In this document: positions 9,307 through 17,620 of the stretch, one piece after another
How positions within the stretch are numbered: the first letter of the stretch is position 1
How the letters are laid out: every line of letters starts with the position of its first letter
NCBI RefSeq assembly: GCF_009765975.1
Contig: NZ_LMUJ01000060.1
Span: 129,533 to 193,532 of the forward strand
Reading direction: 5' to 3'
Source of the DNA: Acidisphaera sp. S103
Lineage (GTDB): Bacteria > Pseudomonadota > Alphaproteobacteria > Acetobacterales > Acetobacteraceae
Length of the DNA: 64,000 nucleotides
Program-made: the position numbers and the translations under genes
The notes under the pieces: generated by a model
Seen by the model: only the letters and a program-made list of their open reading frames with translations
Databases searched by the model: none
Told to the model about the DNA's origin: nothing

Positions 9307-10143
9307 ATGTTTGCCGTGACGATGGAAGCTTCCACCCTTCGCACGTTCCATCAATGGGTCCGCGGGCAAATTGGGAATGGTCCGGTGCGCCTGCTGGTGT
9401 TTTTCGCCGCGTTGCTGTTCGCCACCGGCGCGGTGGCACAATCCCGCCTGGATGATATCGCCGCACGCGGCACGCTGCGTGTTGGGATGACCGGCGATTA
9501 CCGGCCGTTCTCCCAGCGCGATGCGGCCGGCGGCTATACCGGGCTGGACGTGGATATGGCGAATAACCTGGCCGAGGCGTTGGGCGTGAAGGTGGAGATC
9601 GTTCCCACGACCTGGGCCTCGCTTCTGCCCGACCTGAGCAGTGGAAAATTCGACATCGGGATGGGCGGTATTTCCATCACTCTGCCACGTCAGCGGCTGG
9701 CGTTCTTCTCGCGGCCGGTGATGCGGGTGGGCAAGGCCGCTATCGCCCGCTGCGCCGACAAGGACCGATTTCAAACCCTGGCGGAAATCGACCGAGCCGG
9801 GATCAAGGTCATCGTCAACCCGGGCGGCACCAATGAACGGTTCGATCGTGCCAACCTGCATCAGGCGGACATCGTCGGATTCCCCGACAATGCGCGCATT
9901 TTTGACGAACTGGTGGCCGGCAAGGCAGACCTGATGATCACCGACGCCGTGGAAACGAAATTGCAGCAGAAGTTGCATCCGGAATTATGCGCGATTCACC
10001 CGGATCAACCGTTTGACTTCGGTGAGTTGGGTTACCTGCTGCCTCGCGACATCGTTCTGAAGCAGTTCGTCGATCAGTGGCTGCATATCGCGGTTGAGAA
10101 CGGCCTTTGGCGGGGGCTTTTGGAGAAATATCTGGGTTCCTGA
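9307..10143 (+). CDS. pheC: Periplasmic cyclohexadienyl dehydratase (PheC-like)
   Basis: The protein of 278 residues has the type-3 solute-binding fold. Several blocks match Pseudomonas PheC closely: TGDYRPFSQR, VNPGGTNERFDRANL, DLMITDAVETKLQ and LHPELCAIHPDQPFDF. PheC converts prephenate to phenylpyruvate and arogenate to phenylalanine in the periplasm. A signal peptide is visible (VRLLVFFAALLFATGAVAQ). The ATG at 9307 follows a purine-rich GCAGGGGG; an upstream in-frame start at 9169 lacks this. The gene is divergent from the M16 peptidase. A plain amino-acid-binding protein is the main alternative, but the similarity to PheC outside the generic fold makes the enzyme more likely. Confidence 0.82.
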   Translation: MFAVTMEASTLRTFHQWVRGQIGNGPVRLLVFFAALLFATGAVAQSRLDDIAARGTLRVGMTGDYRPFSQRDAAGGYTGLDVDMANNLAEALGVKVEIVPTTWASLLPDLSSGKFDIGMGGISITLPRQRLAFFSRPVMRVGKAAIARCADKDRFQTLAEIDRAGIKVIVNPGGTNERFDRANLHQADIVGFPDNARIFDELVAGKADLMITDAVETKLQQKLHPELCAIHPDQPFDFGELGYLLPRDIVLKQFVDQWLHIAVENGLWRGLLEKYLGS

Positions 10144-10175
10144 CGCCCATATTCTTATGAGAAGACGCAAGATTG

Positions 10176-10280
10176 GGAACCGCAAATACGCTGGATGACG
10201 GCTGGTGTCGATCCCGAAACAAGGAGCGGAATGTCCCGAATCCATTGTTGTTTGCGTTTCTCCGCGTTATTTGCGGTTCC
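10176..10280. repeat. Imperfect inverted repeat between pheC and deacetylase
   Basis: The left arm GGAACCGCAAATACGC (10176-10191) is matched by the right arm GCGTTATTTGCGGTTCC (10264-10280), complementary apart from one extra base. The arms are separated by about 72 bases. It lies between two convergent genes and could form a large hairpin that stops transcription from either side, or be a dispersed palindromic repeat. Confidence 0.5.
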
Positions 10281-10344
10281 AAATTCCTTTGCCCGGGCAG
10301 CCCGCTTCATTGCCCATTCGGAAATGCCGGCGCGACGACCGTTT

Positions 10345-11223
10345 TCACTTCTTGCACCACGCCGCGATCTGCGCGTGTGTCGCAAACCAGCAGCCACCTT
10401 TCGCCTTCATGTGGTGAATCAACCGTTCCAGCAGCGGCAGCCGCGACCGGTGGCCGGTGATGTGCGGATGCATCGTCAGCAGGAACATGCCGCCTTCGTC
10501 CCAGGCGCCGTCGAATTCGGCGGTGAAAATCTCCTCCACCGCAGACGGCGGTGTGTAGGGGCGCAGGCCGGAGAACCGCAGCATGTTGAAGTAAACCGCG
10601 TCGTCCCGGATCCATTCCGGTGGCAGTTCGACGATGCCGGTGGGTTCGCCCTGGTCCTCCAATTCGTACGGATCGTCATCCGCCATCAGGCTGCTGTCGT
10701 ACAGCAGCTTCATTTCGCGGATGATATCCAGCGTGTTCACGGAAAAATCCCACGACGCCGTCCGCATGCCGACCGGTTCGGTTCCGCTGATTTTGGCCAG
10801 TGTTTCGCGGGACCGCAGGGTCAGTTCGCGTTCCGCCTCACGCGGCAGGGTCGTGTTGACCTCGTGGATCCATGAATGGATGCCGATCTCGTGCCCGTCC
10901 GCGGCGACGGCCCGCACTTCGTCGGGATGAATCAGGGCGGACACCGCCGGATAGAAAAATGTCGCGGGCACCGATTCCCGTTCCAGTAACCGCCGGATCC
11001 GAGGCATCGCCTGGCGGCCACCATACTGGCCCTGGCTGATCCGCATCGGGCTGGGATCGTTGTCGCGCAGTGGGATCGTCTCATGATCGGCGTCGAAGCT
11101 GATCGCCACGGCGCAGCGCGCGCCCTCGGGCCACGATGCTGGCTTCAGGCTGCGTCCGGCCCGAGCACGATTGATCATGGTGCGCCAGGTTTCTTCGGGC
11201 CACTGCCAGGGTTCGAGACTCAT
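10345..11223 (-). CDS. Polysaccharide deacetylase (NodB-homology) family protein
   Basis: The protein of 292 residues has the carbohydrate esterase 4/NodB homology domain. The catalytic Asp-Asp pair is in AISFDADHE and the metal-binding HSWIHE lies in the GHEIGIHSWIHE motif. The later conserved segments are TASWDFS and LLTMHPHITGHR. No signal peptide is seen, so it is probably cytoplasmic, as in the PuuE-type and xylanase/chitin deacetylase-like subgroup that acts on small amides. The ATG at 11223 has GGAGGGA upstream. It is divergent from the amidase 68 bases away; the pair may form a catabolic unit for an N-substituted compound, which is an inference. Confidence 0.88.
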   Translation of the reverse strand: MSLEPWQWPEETWRTMINRARAGRSLKPASWPEGARCAVAISFDADHETIPLRDNDPSPMRISQGQYGGRQAMPRIRRLLERESVPATFFYPAVSALIHPDEVRAVAADGHEIGIHSWIHEVNTTLPREAERELTLRSRETLAKISGTEPVGMRTASWDFSVNTLDIIREMKLLYDSSLMADDDPYELEDQGEPTGIVELPPEWIRDDAVYFNMLRFSGLRPYTPPSAVEEIFTAEFDGAWDEGGMFLLTMHPHITGHRSRLPLLERLIHHMKAKGGCWFATHAQIAAWCKK

Positions 11224-11291
11224 GCGGGGTTCCCTCCATGCGCTGTGGGCGGCATGCTGCACCCAGTTCGCCCCATCGGAAAAGAGCACCC

Positions 11292-12686
11292 ATGCCCGAT
11301 TTTGATCCCGCCCTGCTGAGTGCCGAGGATATGCTGGGTTACTTCGGCCGCCGGCAACTTACGCCCGTCGATGTCCTGCAGGCGATCACCGAACGGGTGG
11401 CACGCCTGAACCCGGGCCTCAATGCATTCGCGGTGATGAATCCTGGGGCATTGCAGGCGGCCGGCGAAAGCACCTCCCGCTGGCGGTCGGGTCGGCCGCT
11501 TGGCATGCTGGATGGCGTGCCCTGCACGGTGAAGGACCTGGTCGATCTCGCCGGCTTCCCGACGCGGCGCGGTAGCCGGACCACCAGCACAGATCCGGTG
11601 CCGGATGATGCGCCACTGGTCGCCGGTCTGAAAGCGGCCGGGGCGGTGATCGTGGGCAAGACTACGACGACCGAGTTCGGTTGGAAGTCGCCCGGCGACT
11701 GTCCGCTGCACGGCATTACGCGCAACCCGTGGAACCCGGATTACACGACCGGCGGGTCGTCCTCCGGCGCTGGGGCGGCCGGCGCGGCCGGGTTTGGGCC
11801 GCTGCATGTCGGCACGGATGCCGGCGGGTCGGTGCGCATTCCGGCGGCGTGGTGCGGCCTGGTGGGGCTGAAACCGACCTATGGCCGCATCCCGCAATGG
11901 CCGGCGAGCGCCTTCGCCAGCGTGTCCTGTGCCGGCCCGATGACCCGCACGGTGCGCGATGCGGCGCTGATGTTCTCCGCCATGGCGCGCTGGGACCTGC
12001 GCGACCCGTTCTGTCTGCCGGACGACCCGCGCGACTGGTGCGACGGCATCGAGGACGGAGTCTCTGGCCTGACTGTCGGTATCTTGCGTAATCCCGGCTT
12101 CAACGCCCCGGTCGATGCCGATGGCACCGCCGCGGTGGAGCGCGCCGCCCAGGTCCTGACCGATGCCGGCGCCTTCGTGGAAGAAGCCGACGCCGGCCTG
12201 CCGGAGACCAGCAGCGTGTTCGGGCGGGTCTGGGGGGCGGCACTGGCTCGTTTGGTCGCGGGGATGCCAGCGCAACTGGTGGGTCTGCTGGATCCCGGCA
12301 TTCGCGAGGTCGCGCAGACGCTGGGCGGGATGACAGCGATCGACTTCATGGATGCTGAGGCCACCCGAGCCGCTGCCGGCCATGCCATGGCTCGGTTGCA
12401 TCAGCGCTACGATCTTGTACTGTGCCCGACCGTGCCCGCCGGGCCGCCGCTAGCCGAGGCCCCGACGGTCGATCCGGTACGCGCTTTGTGGACGGCGTGG
12501 GCGCCCTGGACATTCACGTTCAATTTGACGCGGCAGCCGGCGATCACCGTGCCGATGGGTCCTCGGGCGGATGGGATGCCGAACTCGGTGCAGATCGCGG
12601 CGGCGCAGTTCCGGGACGACTGGGTGCTGCGGGCGGCCAGGGCGATCGAGGTGGCGCAGCCGTTCCAAATTCCTGATCTGGGGTGA
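11292..12686 (+). CDS. Amidase signature family hydrolase
   Basis: The protein of 464 residues belongs to the amidase signature family (GatA-like fold). The Ser-cisSer-Lys triad can be placed: K81 in PCTVKDL, S156 in TTGGSSSG and S180 in GTDAGGSVRIPA. These enzymes hydrolyse carboxamides; the substrate cannot be read from sequence. No gatB or gatC neighbour exists, so it is not the tRNA amidotransferase subunit. It diverges from the deacetylase gene, and its stop codon lies two bases before the first hipB operator. Confidence 0.92.
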   Translation: MPDFDPALLSAEDMLGYFGRRQLTPVDVLQAITERVARLNPGLNAFAVMNPGALQAAGESTSRWRSGRPLGMLDGVPCTVKDLVDLAGFPTRRGSRTTSTDPVPDDAPLVAGLKAAGAVIVGKTTTTEFGWKSPGDCPLHGITRNPWNPDYTTGGSSSGAGAAGAAGFGPLHVGTDAGGSVRIPAAWCGLVGLKPTYGRIPQWPASAFASVSCAGPMTRTVRDAALMFSAMARWDLRDPFCLPDDPRDWCDGIEDGVSGLTVGILRNPGFNAPVDADGTAAVERAAQVLTDAGAFVEEADAGLPETSSVFGRVWGAALARLVAGMPAQLVGLLDPGIREVAQTLGGMTAIDFMDAEATRAAAGHAMARLHQRYDLVLCPTVPAGPPLAEAPTVDPVRALWTAWAPWTFTFNLTRQPAITVPMGPRADGMPNSVQIAAAQFRDDWVLRAARAIEVAQPFQIPDLG

Positions 12687-12688
12687 AA

Positions 12689-12756
12689 GTAAGCGATTGC
12701 TTACATGCACGAATGTATGCGATAACTTACTTTGCGCAATGTAAGCGATTGCATAC
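12689..12756 (+). promoter_or_regulatory. Three-site hipB operator array
   Basis: Three related 16-base sites lie exactly 26 bases apart. They are GTAAGCGATTGCTTAC (12689-12704), GTATGCGATAACTTAC (12715-12730) and GTAAGCGATTGCATAC (12741-12756). Consensus arms are GTAWGC and GCWTAC around a GATW centre. The third site touches the hipB ATG. Autoregulation by HipB, probably with HipA, is expected for this family. No clear Shine-Dalgarno fits between the third site and the ATG. Confidence 0.8.
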
Positions 12757-13050
12757 ATGTCCGGTACGGTAATCAGAACCCCCGCCAACCTTGGCGCTTT
12801 GATCAGGGACCGCCGGCTGGGGCTTGGCCTCGACCAAGCCGAACTGGCCAAGCGGGTGGGTGTCAGCCGTCTCTGGATCAACCAGGTTGAGCGGGGCAAA
12901 CCGGGAGCAAGCATTGGACTGGTTCTGCGAACTCTGATGGTCCTGGGGATCGAGCTGAGTGCCAATCAGTGGAACAAGACACCCGCACCCGCGGCAACAC
13001 CGGATATCGATGCGATCGTGGAAGGCGCCCGCGACCGGAGGCAGCCGTGA
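12757..13050 (+). CDS. hipB: HipB-type antitoxin, XRE family transcriptional regulator
   Basis: This 97-residue protein has a Cro/C1 (XRE) helix-turn-helix at about residues 12-67 (LGALIRDRRLGLGL, QAELAKRVGVSRLWINQVERG). The tail is short and proline/alanine-rich, typical of a protease-sensitive antitoxin. It lies immediately upstream of hipA, and its stop overlaps the hipA GTG start as GTGA. In type II systems HipB binds HipA and represses the operon; the three spaced operators directly upstream support this. The ATG at 12757 abuts the third operator, so translation probably starts without a classical ribosome binding site. Confidence 0.9.
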   Translation: MSGTVIRTPANLGALIRDRRLGLGLDQAELAKRVGVSRLWINQVERGKPGASIGLVLRTLMVLGIELSANQWNKTPAPAATPDIDAIVEGARDRRQP

Positions 13051-14324
13051 GCGAATTGATCGCTCTGCTGAACGAACGTGAAGTGGGGACCGTCCGCCAG
13101 GATCGGGGGCGGCTCGCGTTCGAATATGCGGAGTCCTGGCGCAACGCGCCGGCTGCCTATCCGTTGTCCTTATCGATGCCGTTGGCAGCCGCGCATCACG
13201 GTCATGCATCGATCGCGCCTTATCTTTGGGGGTTGCTGCCAGACAGCGAATTCATCCTCAGTCAGTGGGGGCAACGTTTCCATGTGTCGCCACGCAATCC
13301 CTTCGCCCTGCTGACCCATGTCGGCGAAGATTGTGCCGGTGCTGTCCAGTTTGTGCGTCCGGACCGACTGGAAGCATTCCTGAGCACTACGCATGGCGAC
13401 ATCGAATGGCTGACCGAAGCAGACGTGGCGAACAGGCTGCGCAGGCTTCAGGCCGATGCCAGCGCATGGCGTGCTCCACAGGATACCGGGCAGTTCAGCC
13501 TCGCCGGGGCCCAACCCAAGACGGCCCTGGTCTTCGATGGGCAGCGTTGGGGCGTGCCATCCGGGCGAGAGCCTACGACCCATATCCTGAAGCCAGCGAC
13601 AGGCCGCATGGATGGCCACGCACAAAATGAGCATCTCTGCTTGTCGCTGGCCCGAGCGCTTGGGCTTCCGGCGGCGCGATCCGAGGTCATGACGTTCGAG
13701 GACGTCACGGCCATTGTGGTCTTCCGTTACGATCGCATCCGCCCGGCCGGCACAACCCATGCCTATCGCGTCCATCAGGAGGATTTCTGCCAGGCATTGC
13801 GCGTGCATCCAGCGCAAAAGTATCAGAACCAGGGTGGTCCCGGGCCCAAGCCGATGGTCGATCTGTTGCGGGCGAATGCATCCGGCCAGCGGCCCGATCG
13901 GGACGTCGAGACATTCCTCGACGCGCTGATCCTGAACTGGCTGATCGGCGGTTCGGATGCGCACGCCAAGAACTATTCCATCCTGATTGGCAGCGGCGGC
14001 CTGGTTCGCCTGGCACCGCTGTACGATGTGGCGAGCGTCCTGGCCTATCCGGATGTCCAGCCGCGCAAGGCAACGCTGGCGATGAAGATCGGCAATACAT
14101 ACCGGTTGCACGATATCGGTCTGCCCGAGTGGCGCGATCTGGCGGCGCAGGTGCGATGGGATGGCGATGCAATGGCGGACCGGGTTCGGACGATGGCCAC
14201 CGAACTGCCGGACCGGCTCACCGATGAGGTTCGGACGATGGGCGAGGTGGGATGTTCACACCCGTTGATCGATCGGTTGGCACATGTGCTGATCGAACGG
14301 GCTACCCAGATCGCTCGGCAATGA
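13047..14324 (+). CDS. hipA: HipA-family serine/threonine kinase toxin
   Basis: The protein of 425 residues is a full-length HipA. The glycine-rich loop with the autophosphorylation-type serine is FSLAGAQPKTA (S151, K158). ATP-binding K182 is in HILKP. The catalytic D304 and N309 are in GGSDAHAKNYS and the metal-binding D327 in APLYDVAS. E. coli HipA phosphorylates glutamyl-tRNA synthetase and causes dormancy; the target here is unknown. All key residues are intact, so the kinase is likely active. The GTG start overlaps the hipB stop, and the hipA stop in turn overlaps the eutB start (ATGA), which is an unusual continuation. Confidence 0.93.
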   Translation: MSELIALLNEREVGTVRQDRGRLAFEYAESWRNAPAAYPLSLSMPLAAAHHGHASIAPYLWGLLPDSEFILSQWGQRFHVSPRNPFALLTHVGEDCAGAVQFVRPDRLEAFLSTTHGDIEWLTEADVANRLRRLQADASAWRAPQDTGQFSLAGAQPKTALVFDGQRWGVPSGREPTTHILKPATGRMDGHAQNEHLCLSLARALGLPAARSEVMTFEDVTAIVVFRYDRIRPAGTTHAYRVHQEDFCQALRVHPAQKYQNQGGPGPKPMVDLLRANASGQRPDRDVETFLDALILNWLIGGSDAHAKNYSILIGSGGLVRLAPLYDVASVLAYPDVQPRKATLAMKIGNTYRLHDIGLPEWRDLAAQVRWDGDAMADRVRTMATELPDRLTDEVRTMGEVGCSHPLIDRLAHVLIERATQIARQ

Positions 14325-15694
14325 CAGATTACGTCAGCGACTTCCACGGTGAGCGCCACCGCTTCGCGGACCTGAAGGATGTTCTTGCCAAAGCATCCCA
14401 CCGCCGGTCCGGCGACGAACTCGCGCGGCTGGCGGCGGAGTCGGACGCGCAGCGGGTCGCCGCTCGGTCCGTGCTCGCCGACTTGCCGTTGGCGGTGTTG
14501 CTGAACGAGGCCGTTGTTCCTTATGAAACGGACGAAGTAACGCGACTGATCCTCGACAGCCACGATACGGCGGCGTTCGCGGCGGTTTCACACCTGACCG
14601 TCGGTGGGTTTCGCGACTGGTTGCTGTCCTATGATGCGACCCCCGAACGGCTGGCGGCGCTTGCTCCGGGGATCACGCCGGAGATGGCTGCTGCTGTTAC
14701 CAAGCTGATGCGTAACCAGGATCTGATCAGTGTCGGCAGCCGGTGCCGGGTGGTGACGGCGTTCCGGAATACGCAAGGATTGCCGGGGCACCTGGGTTCC
14801 CGCTTGCAGCCGAATCATCCCACCGACGATCTGCGCGGTATTGGCGCGGCCACGATCGACGGTCTGCTGCTGGGCTGCGGCGACGCGGTGATTGGGGTCA
14901 ATCCGGCGACCGACAGTGTGGCGAACGGCATCGCCCTGCTGGATATGCTGGAAACGCTGCGCCTACGGCACGACATCCCGACCCAGACCTGTGTATTGAC
15001 ACATGTCACCAACGCGCTGGAGATCATGCGGCGTGGTGCCCCGGTCGATCTGGTGTTTCAGTCGATCGCTGGCACGGAAGCGGCGAATGCCGGCTTCGGC
15101 GTGAATCTGGCGATCCTGCGCGAGGCCCAGGACGCCGCGTTGTCCCTGAAGCGAGGCGCCGTCGGCAACAACGTCATGTATTTCGAGACCGGCCAGGGCG
15201 CCGCGCTGTCCGCCAACGCCCATCACGGCGTGGACCAGCAGACAGTGGAAGCCCGCGCCTATGCCGTCGCCAGGGCGTTTTCGCCGCTGCTGGTCAATAC
15301 GGTGGTGGGGTTCATCGGCCCGGAATACCTCTACGATGGCAAACAGATCATTCGGGCCGGGCTGGAAGATCATTTCTGTGGCAAGCTGATGGGCGTGCCG
15401 ATGGGTGTCGATGTCTGCTACACCAACCACGCCGAGGCGGATCAGGACGACATGGACTCGCTGATGACGCTACTGACCGTCGCCGGTGTGACATTCCTGA
15501 TCGCCGTACCCGGTTCGGACGATGTCATGCTGAACTACCAAAGCGCGTCCTTCCACGACATTCTGTATCTACGTTCGCAATTCGATCGTCCTGCCGCCCC
15601 GGAATTCGAGGCGTGGCTGGAACGGATGGACTTGAAAGACCGAGCCGGCCGGATCAAGGGACCACGCGTGACCCGCCTGCTGACCGATGTCTGA
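14321..15694 (+). CDS. eutB: Ethanolamine ammonia-lyase large subunit
   Basis: This 457-residue protein aligns in length and blocks with EutB, the coenzyme B12-dependent subunit that converts ethanolamine to acetaldehyde and ammonia. Recognisable stretches are SRLQPNHPTDD, GLLLGCGDAVIGVNPATDS, TCVLTHVTNALE and GVPMGVDVCYTNHAE. The ATG overlaps the hipA stop. eutC follows with an eight-base overlap. No shell protein, EutA reactivase or acetaldehyde dehydrogenase gene is in the window, so this is a compartment-free version. Confidence 0.96.
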   Translation: MTDYVSDFHGERHRFADLKDVLAKASHRRSGDELARLAAESDAQRVAARSVLADLPLAVLLNEAVVPYETDEVTRLILDSHDTAAFAAVSHLTVGGFRDWLLSYDATPERLAALAPGITPEMAAAVTKLMRNQDLISVGSRCRVVTAFRNTQGLPGHLGSRLQPNHPTDDLRGIGAATIDGLLLGCGDAVIGVNPATDSVANGIALLDMLETLRLRHDIPTQTCVLTHVTNALEIMRRGAPVDLVFQSIAGTEAANAGFGVNLAILREAQDAALSLKRGAVGNNVMYFETGQGAALSANAHHGVDQQTVEARAYAVARAFSPLLVNTVVGFIGPEYLYDGKQIIRAGLEDHFCGKLMGVPMGVDVCYTNHAEADQDDMDSLMTLLTVAGVTFLIAVPGSDDVMLNYQSASFHDILYLRSQFDRPAAPEFEAWLERMDLKDRAGRIKGPRVTRLLTDV

Positions 15695-16433
15695 CCCGTG
15701 GGTCGCATTACGAACGACGACTCGGGCACGTATCGGCCTTGGGCGTACCGGCGACGCGCTACCCATCAAGGACGTGCTGGAATTCCAGCTTGCCCATGCC
15801 AGGGCACGAGATGCTGTCCATACACCGTTGGATACGGAGGTTATCGCCCGAGCGGTCGCGCCACTGACGTCCGTGATGGTTCGCAGCAAGGCGGCGGACC
15901 GGGAAACCTATCTGCGGCGACCTGATCTGGGGCGGCAACTCGGCTGCGATATCGATCCGTCGGGACCCTGGGACGCGGTTTTTGTCATTGCCGACGGATT
16001 GTCGCCCGTCGGGGTGCAGATCCACGCACCACCGCTGCTGCATGCCTGCCTCGACCGGCTTCCCGGTTGGTCCGTCGCCCCCATCGTCATCGCTACCCAG
16101 GCTAGGGTTGCCCTGGGGGATGAGATCGGGGCGCTGCTGCAAGCCTGTCTCTGCGTGGTGCTGATTGGTGAGCGGCCGGGGCTGAGTGTCGCCACTAGTC
16201 TTGGGGTTTACCTGACGTATCGACCGCGTATCGGCCGACGGGATTCGGAACGCAACTGCATCTCCAACATCCACGCCGACGGTCTGTCCTACGAAGCTGC
16301 CGCCCACATGTTGGTGTGGCTGATGACCGAGGCGCGCCACCGCAAGCTGACCGGCGTCGGTCTCAAGGACGATCGGCCGGTAGCAGCGCCAGCGTCTCCC
16401 GAGCGATTACCCGCTCCTCATAGGTCGGGATGA
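15687..16433 (+). CDS. eutC: Ethanolamine ammonia-lyase small subunit
   Basis: The protein of 248 residues is EutC, which completes the B12-binding site with EutB. Conserved blocks are RARIGLGRTGD, LGCDIDPSGPW, VFVIADGLSP, VLIGERPGLS, YLTYRPRIGRRDSERNCISNIH and GVGLKDD. The frame begins eight bases before eutB ends. After the usual family end near GLKDD the frame continues for about 18 more residues, and it overlaps the 3' end of the convergent ackA gene by 71 bases. Confidence 0.95.
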   Translation: MSDPWVALRTTTRARIGLGRTGDALPIKDVLEFQLAHARARDAVHTPLDTEVIARAVAPLTSVMVRSKAADRETYLRRPDLGRQLGCDIDPSGPWDAVFVIADGLSPVGVQIHAPPLLHACLDRLPGWSVAPIVIATQARVALGDEIGALLQACLCVVLIGERPGLSVATSLGVYLTYRPRIGRRDSERNCISNIHADGLSYEAAAHMLVWLMTEARHRKLTGVGLKDDRPVAAPASPERLPAPHRSG

Positions 16434-17541
16434 CGAAGGCGGTCAGGCGGCTGGACGCGGCGGTGATCCGGCCTGTGCCCTGTTCGTTGGCCGCGTTGTC
16501 CAGTGCGAAGCCCAACCAGCGCAACCGGTCCAGCACGCGCGCCCGGATCGGTGCGCTATGTTCGCCGATGCCGGCGGTGAAGACCAGCCCGTCGATGCCG
16601 CCCATGCTGACGGCCAGCGCGCCGGCGGTGCGGGCAGTGTGATAGACGAAGTATTCAACAGCCAGCTTCGCCAGAGGGGCATCGCTGGCCAATAGGTCGC
16701 GGATGTCGTTGGATAGTCCGGACAGGCCTTTCAGGCCACAATCGTGGTAGAGGAATTTCTCCACGCGATCGACCGGCCAACCCTTTTGCTGTTGCAGCCA
16801 CAGGATCACGCCGGAATCCAGCGACCCGGACCGGGTGCCCATCGGCAGTCCGTCCAGCGCGGTGAAGCCCATCGACGAATCGATGCTGTGCCCATTCACC
16901 AGCGCACACATCGACGCGCCCGATCCCAGATGGCCGACCACGACTTTGCCGGCGGCGATCTCGGGAGCCTGGGTCTTCATGGCTCCGGCAATGTATTGAT
17001 AGGACAGGCCGTGGAATCCGTATCGGCGGACGCCTTCCTGATATAGCGCATCCGGGATCGCGAACCGGTCGGCGACGGCGGGATGGCCTCGGTGGAACGC
17101 GGTGTCGAAACAGGCGACATGCGGGATGCCGGGGAAGCGTTTGCGCAAACCCTTCAACACATCCAATGCTGGCGGATTGTGCAGTGGGGCGAGCGGCGAA
17201 ATCGCCTCGATCTGGGCCAGGATCGCGTCATCGACCAGGACGGAGCGGTCCAGGTCGGGGCCGCCATGCACGACACGGTGGCCGAATGCCGCGATGTCTC
17301 CGGAAAGCGGGCCGTCGGACAGATCGGCCAGCACCTGCATCGCCGCATGCGGATCGGCTGCGGTGATCGCGCTGTCCCGGGGCGTCTTGCCGGTGATCTT
17401 CAGGTGTGCCTGGCCGCCGATCCCATCCACCGCGCCGGACAGCAGCGGCGGAGCCTCCGGCCGCAGCGGATAGGCGGCGAATTTCAGGCTGGACGACCCG
17501 GTGTTCAGCACGACAATGCGGCGATCGGCTTCGGACATCAT
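16363..17541 (-). CDS. ackA: Acetate kinase
   Basis: This 392-residue enzyme interconverts acetyl phosphate plus ADP with acetate plus ATP in the cytoplasm. Family motifs are VVLNTGSSSLKF near the N-terminus, FGHRVVHGG, the HNPPAL segment, FDTAFH, GHLGSGAS, GTRSGSLDSG and FTAGIGEHS. Two adjacent ATG codons (17541 and 17538) follow AAGGGGTGA. It is convergent with eutC and overlaps it by 71 bases. No pta gene is adjacent. The neighbourhood suggests acetyl-unit metabolism downstream of ethanolamine, but that link is only by position. Confidence 0.95.
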   Translation of the reverse strand: MMSEADRRIVVLNTGSSSLKFAAYPLRPEAPPLLSGAVDGIGGQAHLKITGKTPRDSAITAADPHAAMQVLADLSDGPLSGDIAAFGHRVVHGGPDLDRSVLVDDAILAQIEAISPLAPLHNPPALDVLKGLRKRFPGIPHVACFDTAFHRGHPAVADRFAIPDALYQEGVRRYGFHGLSYQYIAGAMKTQAPEIAAGKVVVGHLGSGASMCALVNGHSIDSSMGFTALDGLPMGTRSGSLDSGVILWLQQQKGWPVDRVEKFLYHDCGLKGLSGLSNDIRDLLASDAPLAKLAVEYFVYHTARTAGALAVSMGGIDGLVFTAGIGEHSAPIRARVLDRLRWLGFALDNAANEQGTGRITAASSRLTAFVIPTYEERVIARETLALLPADRP

Positions 17542-17620
17542 TCACCCCTTGGCCTTTCCGGCCGACAGCGTACATGCTGGCGAGCGACCGCGATAGCAGC
17601 CCTCCGGAGGACACAAGATC

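Noticed and set aside
14321..16433. Bacterial microcompartment for ethanolamine use
   Set aside because: Only eutB and eutC are present; there are no shell proteins, eutA, eutE or eutD in the window.
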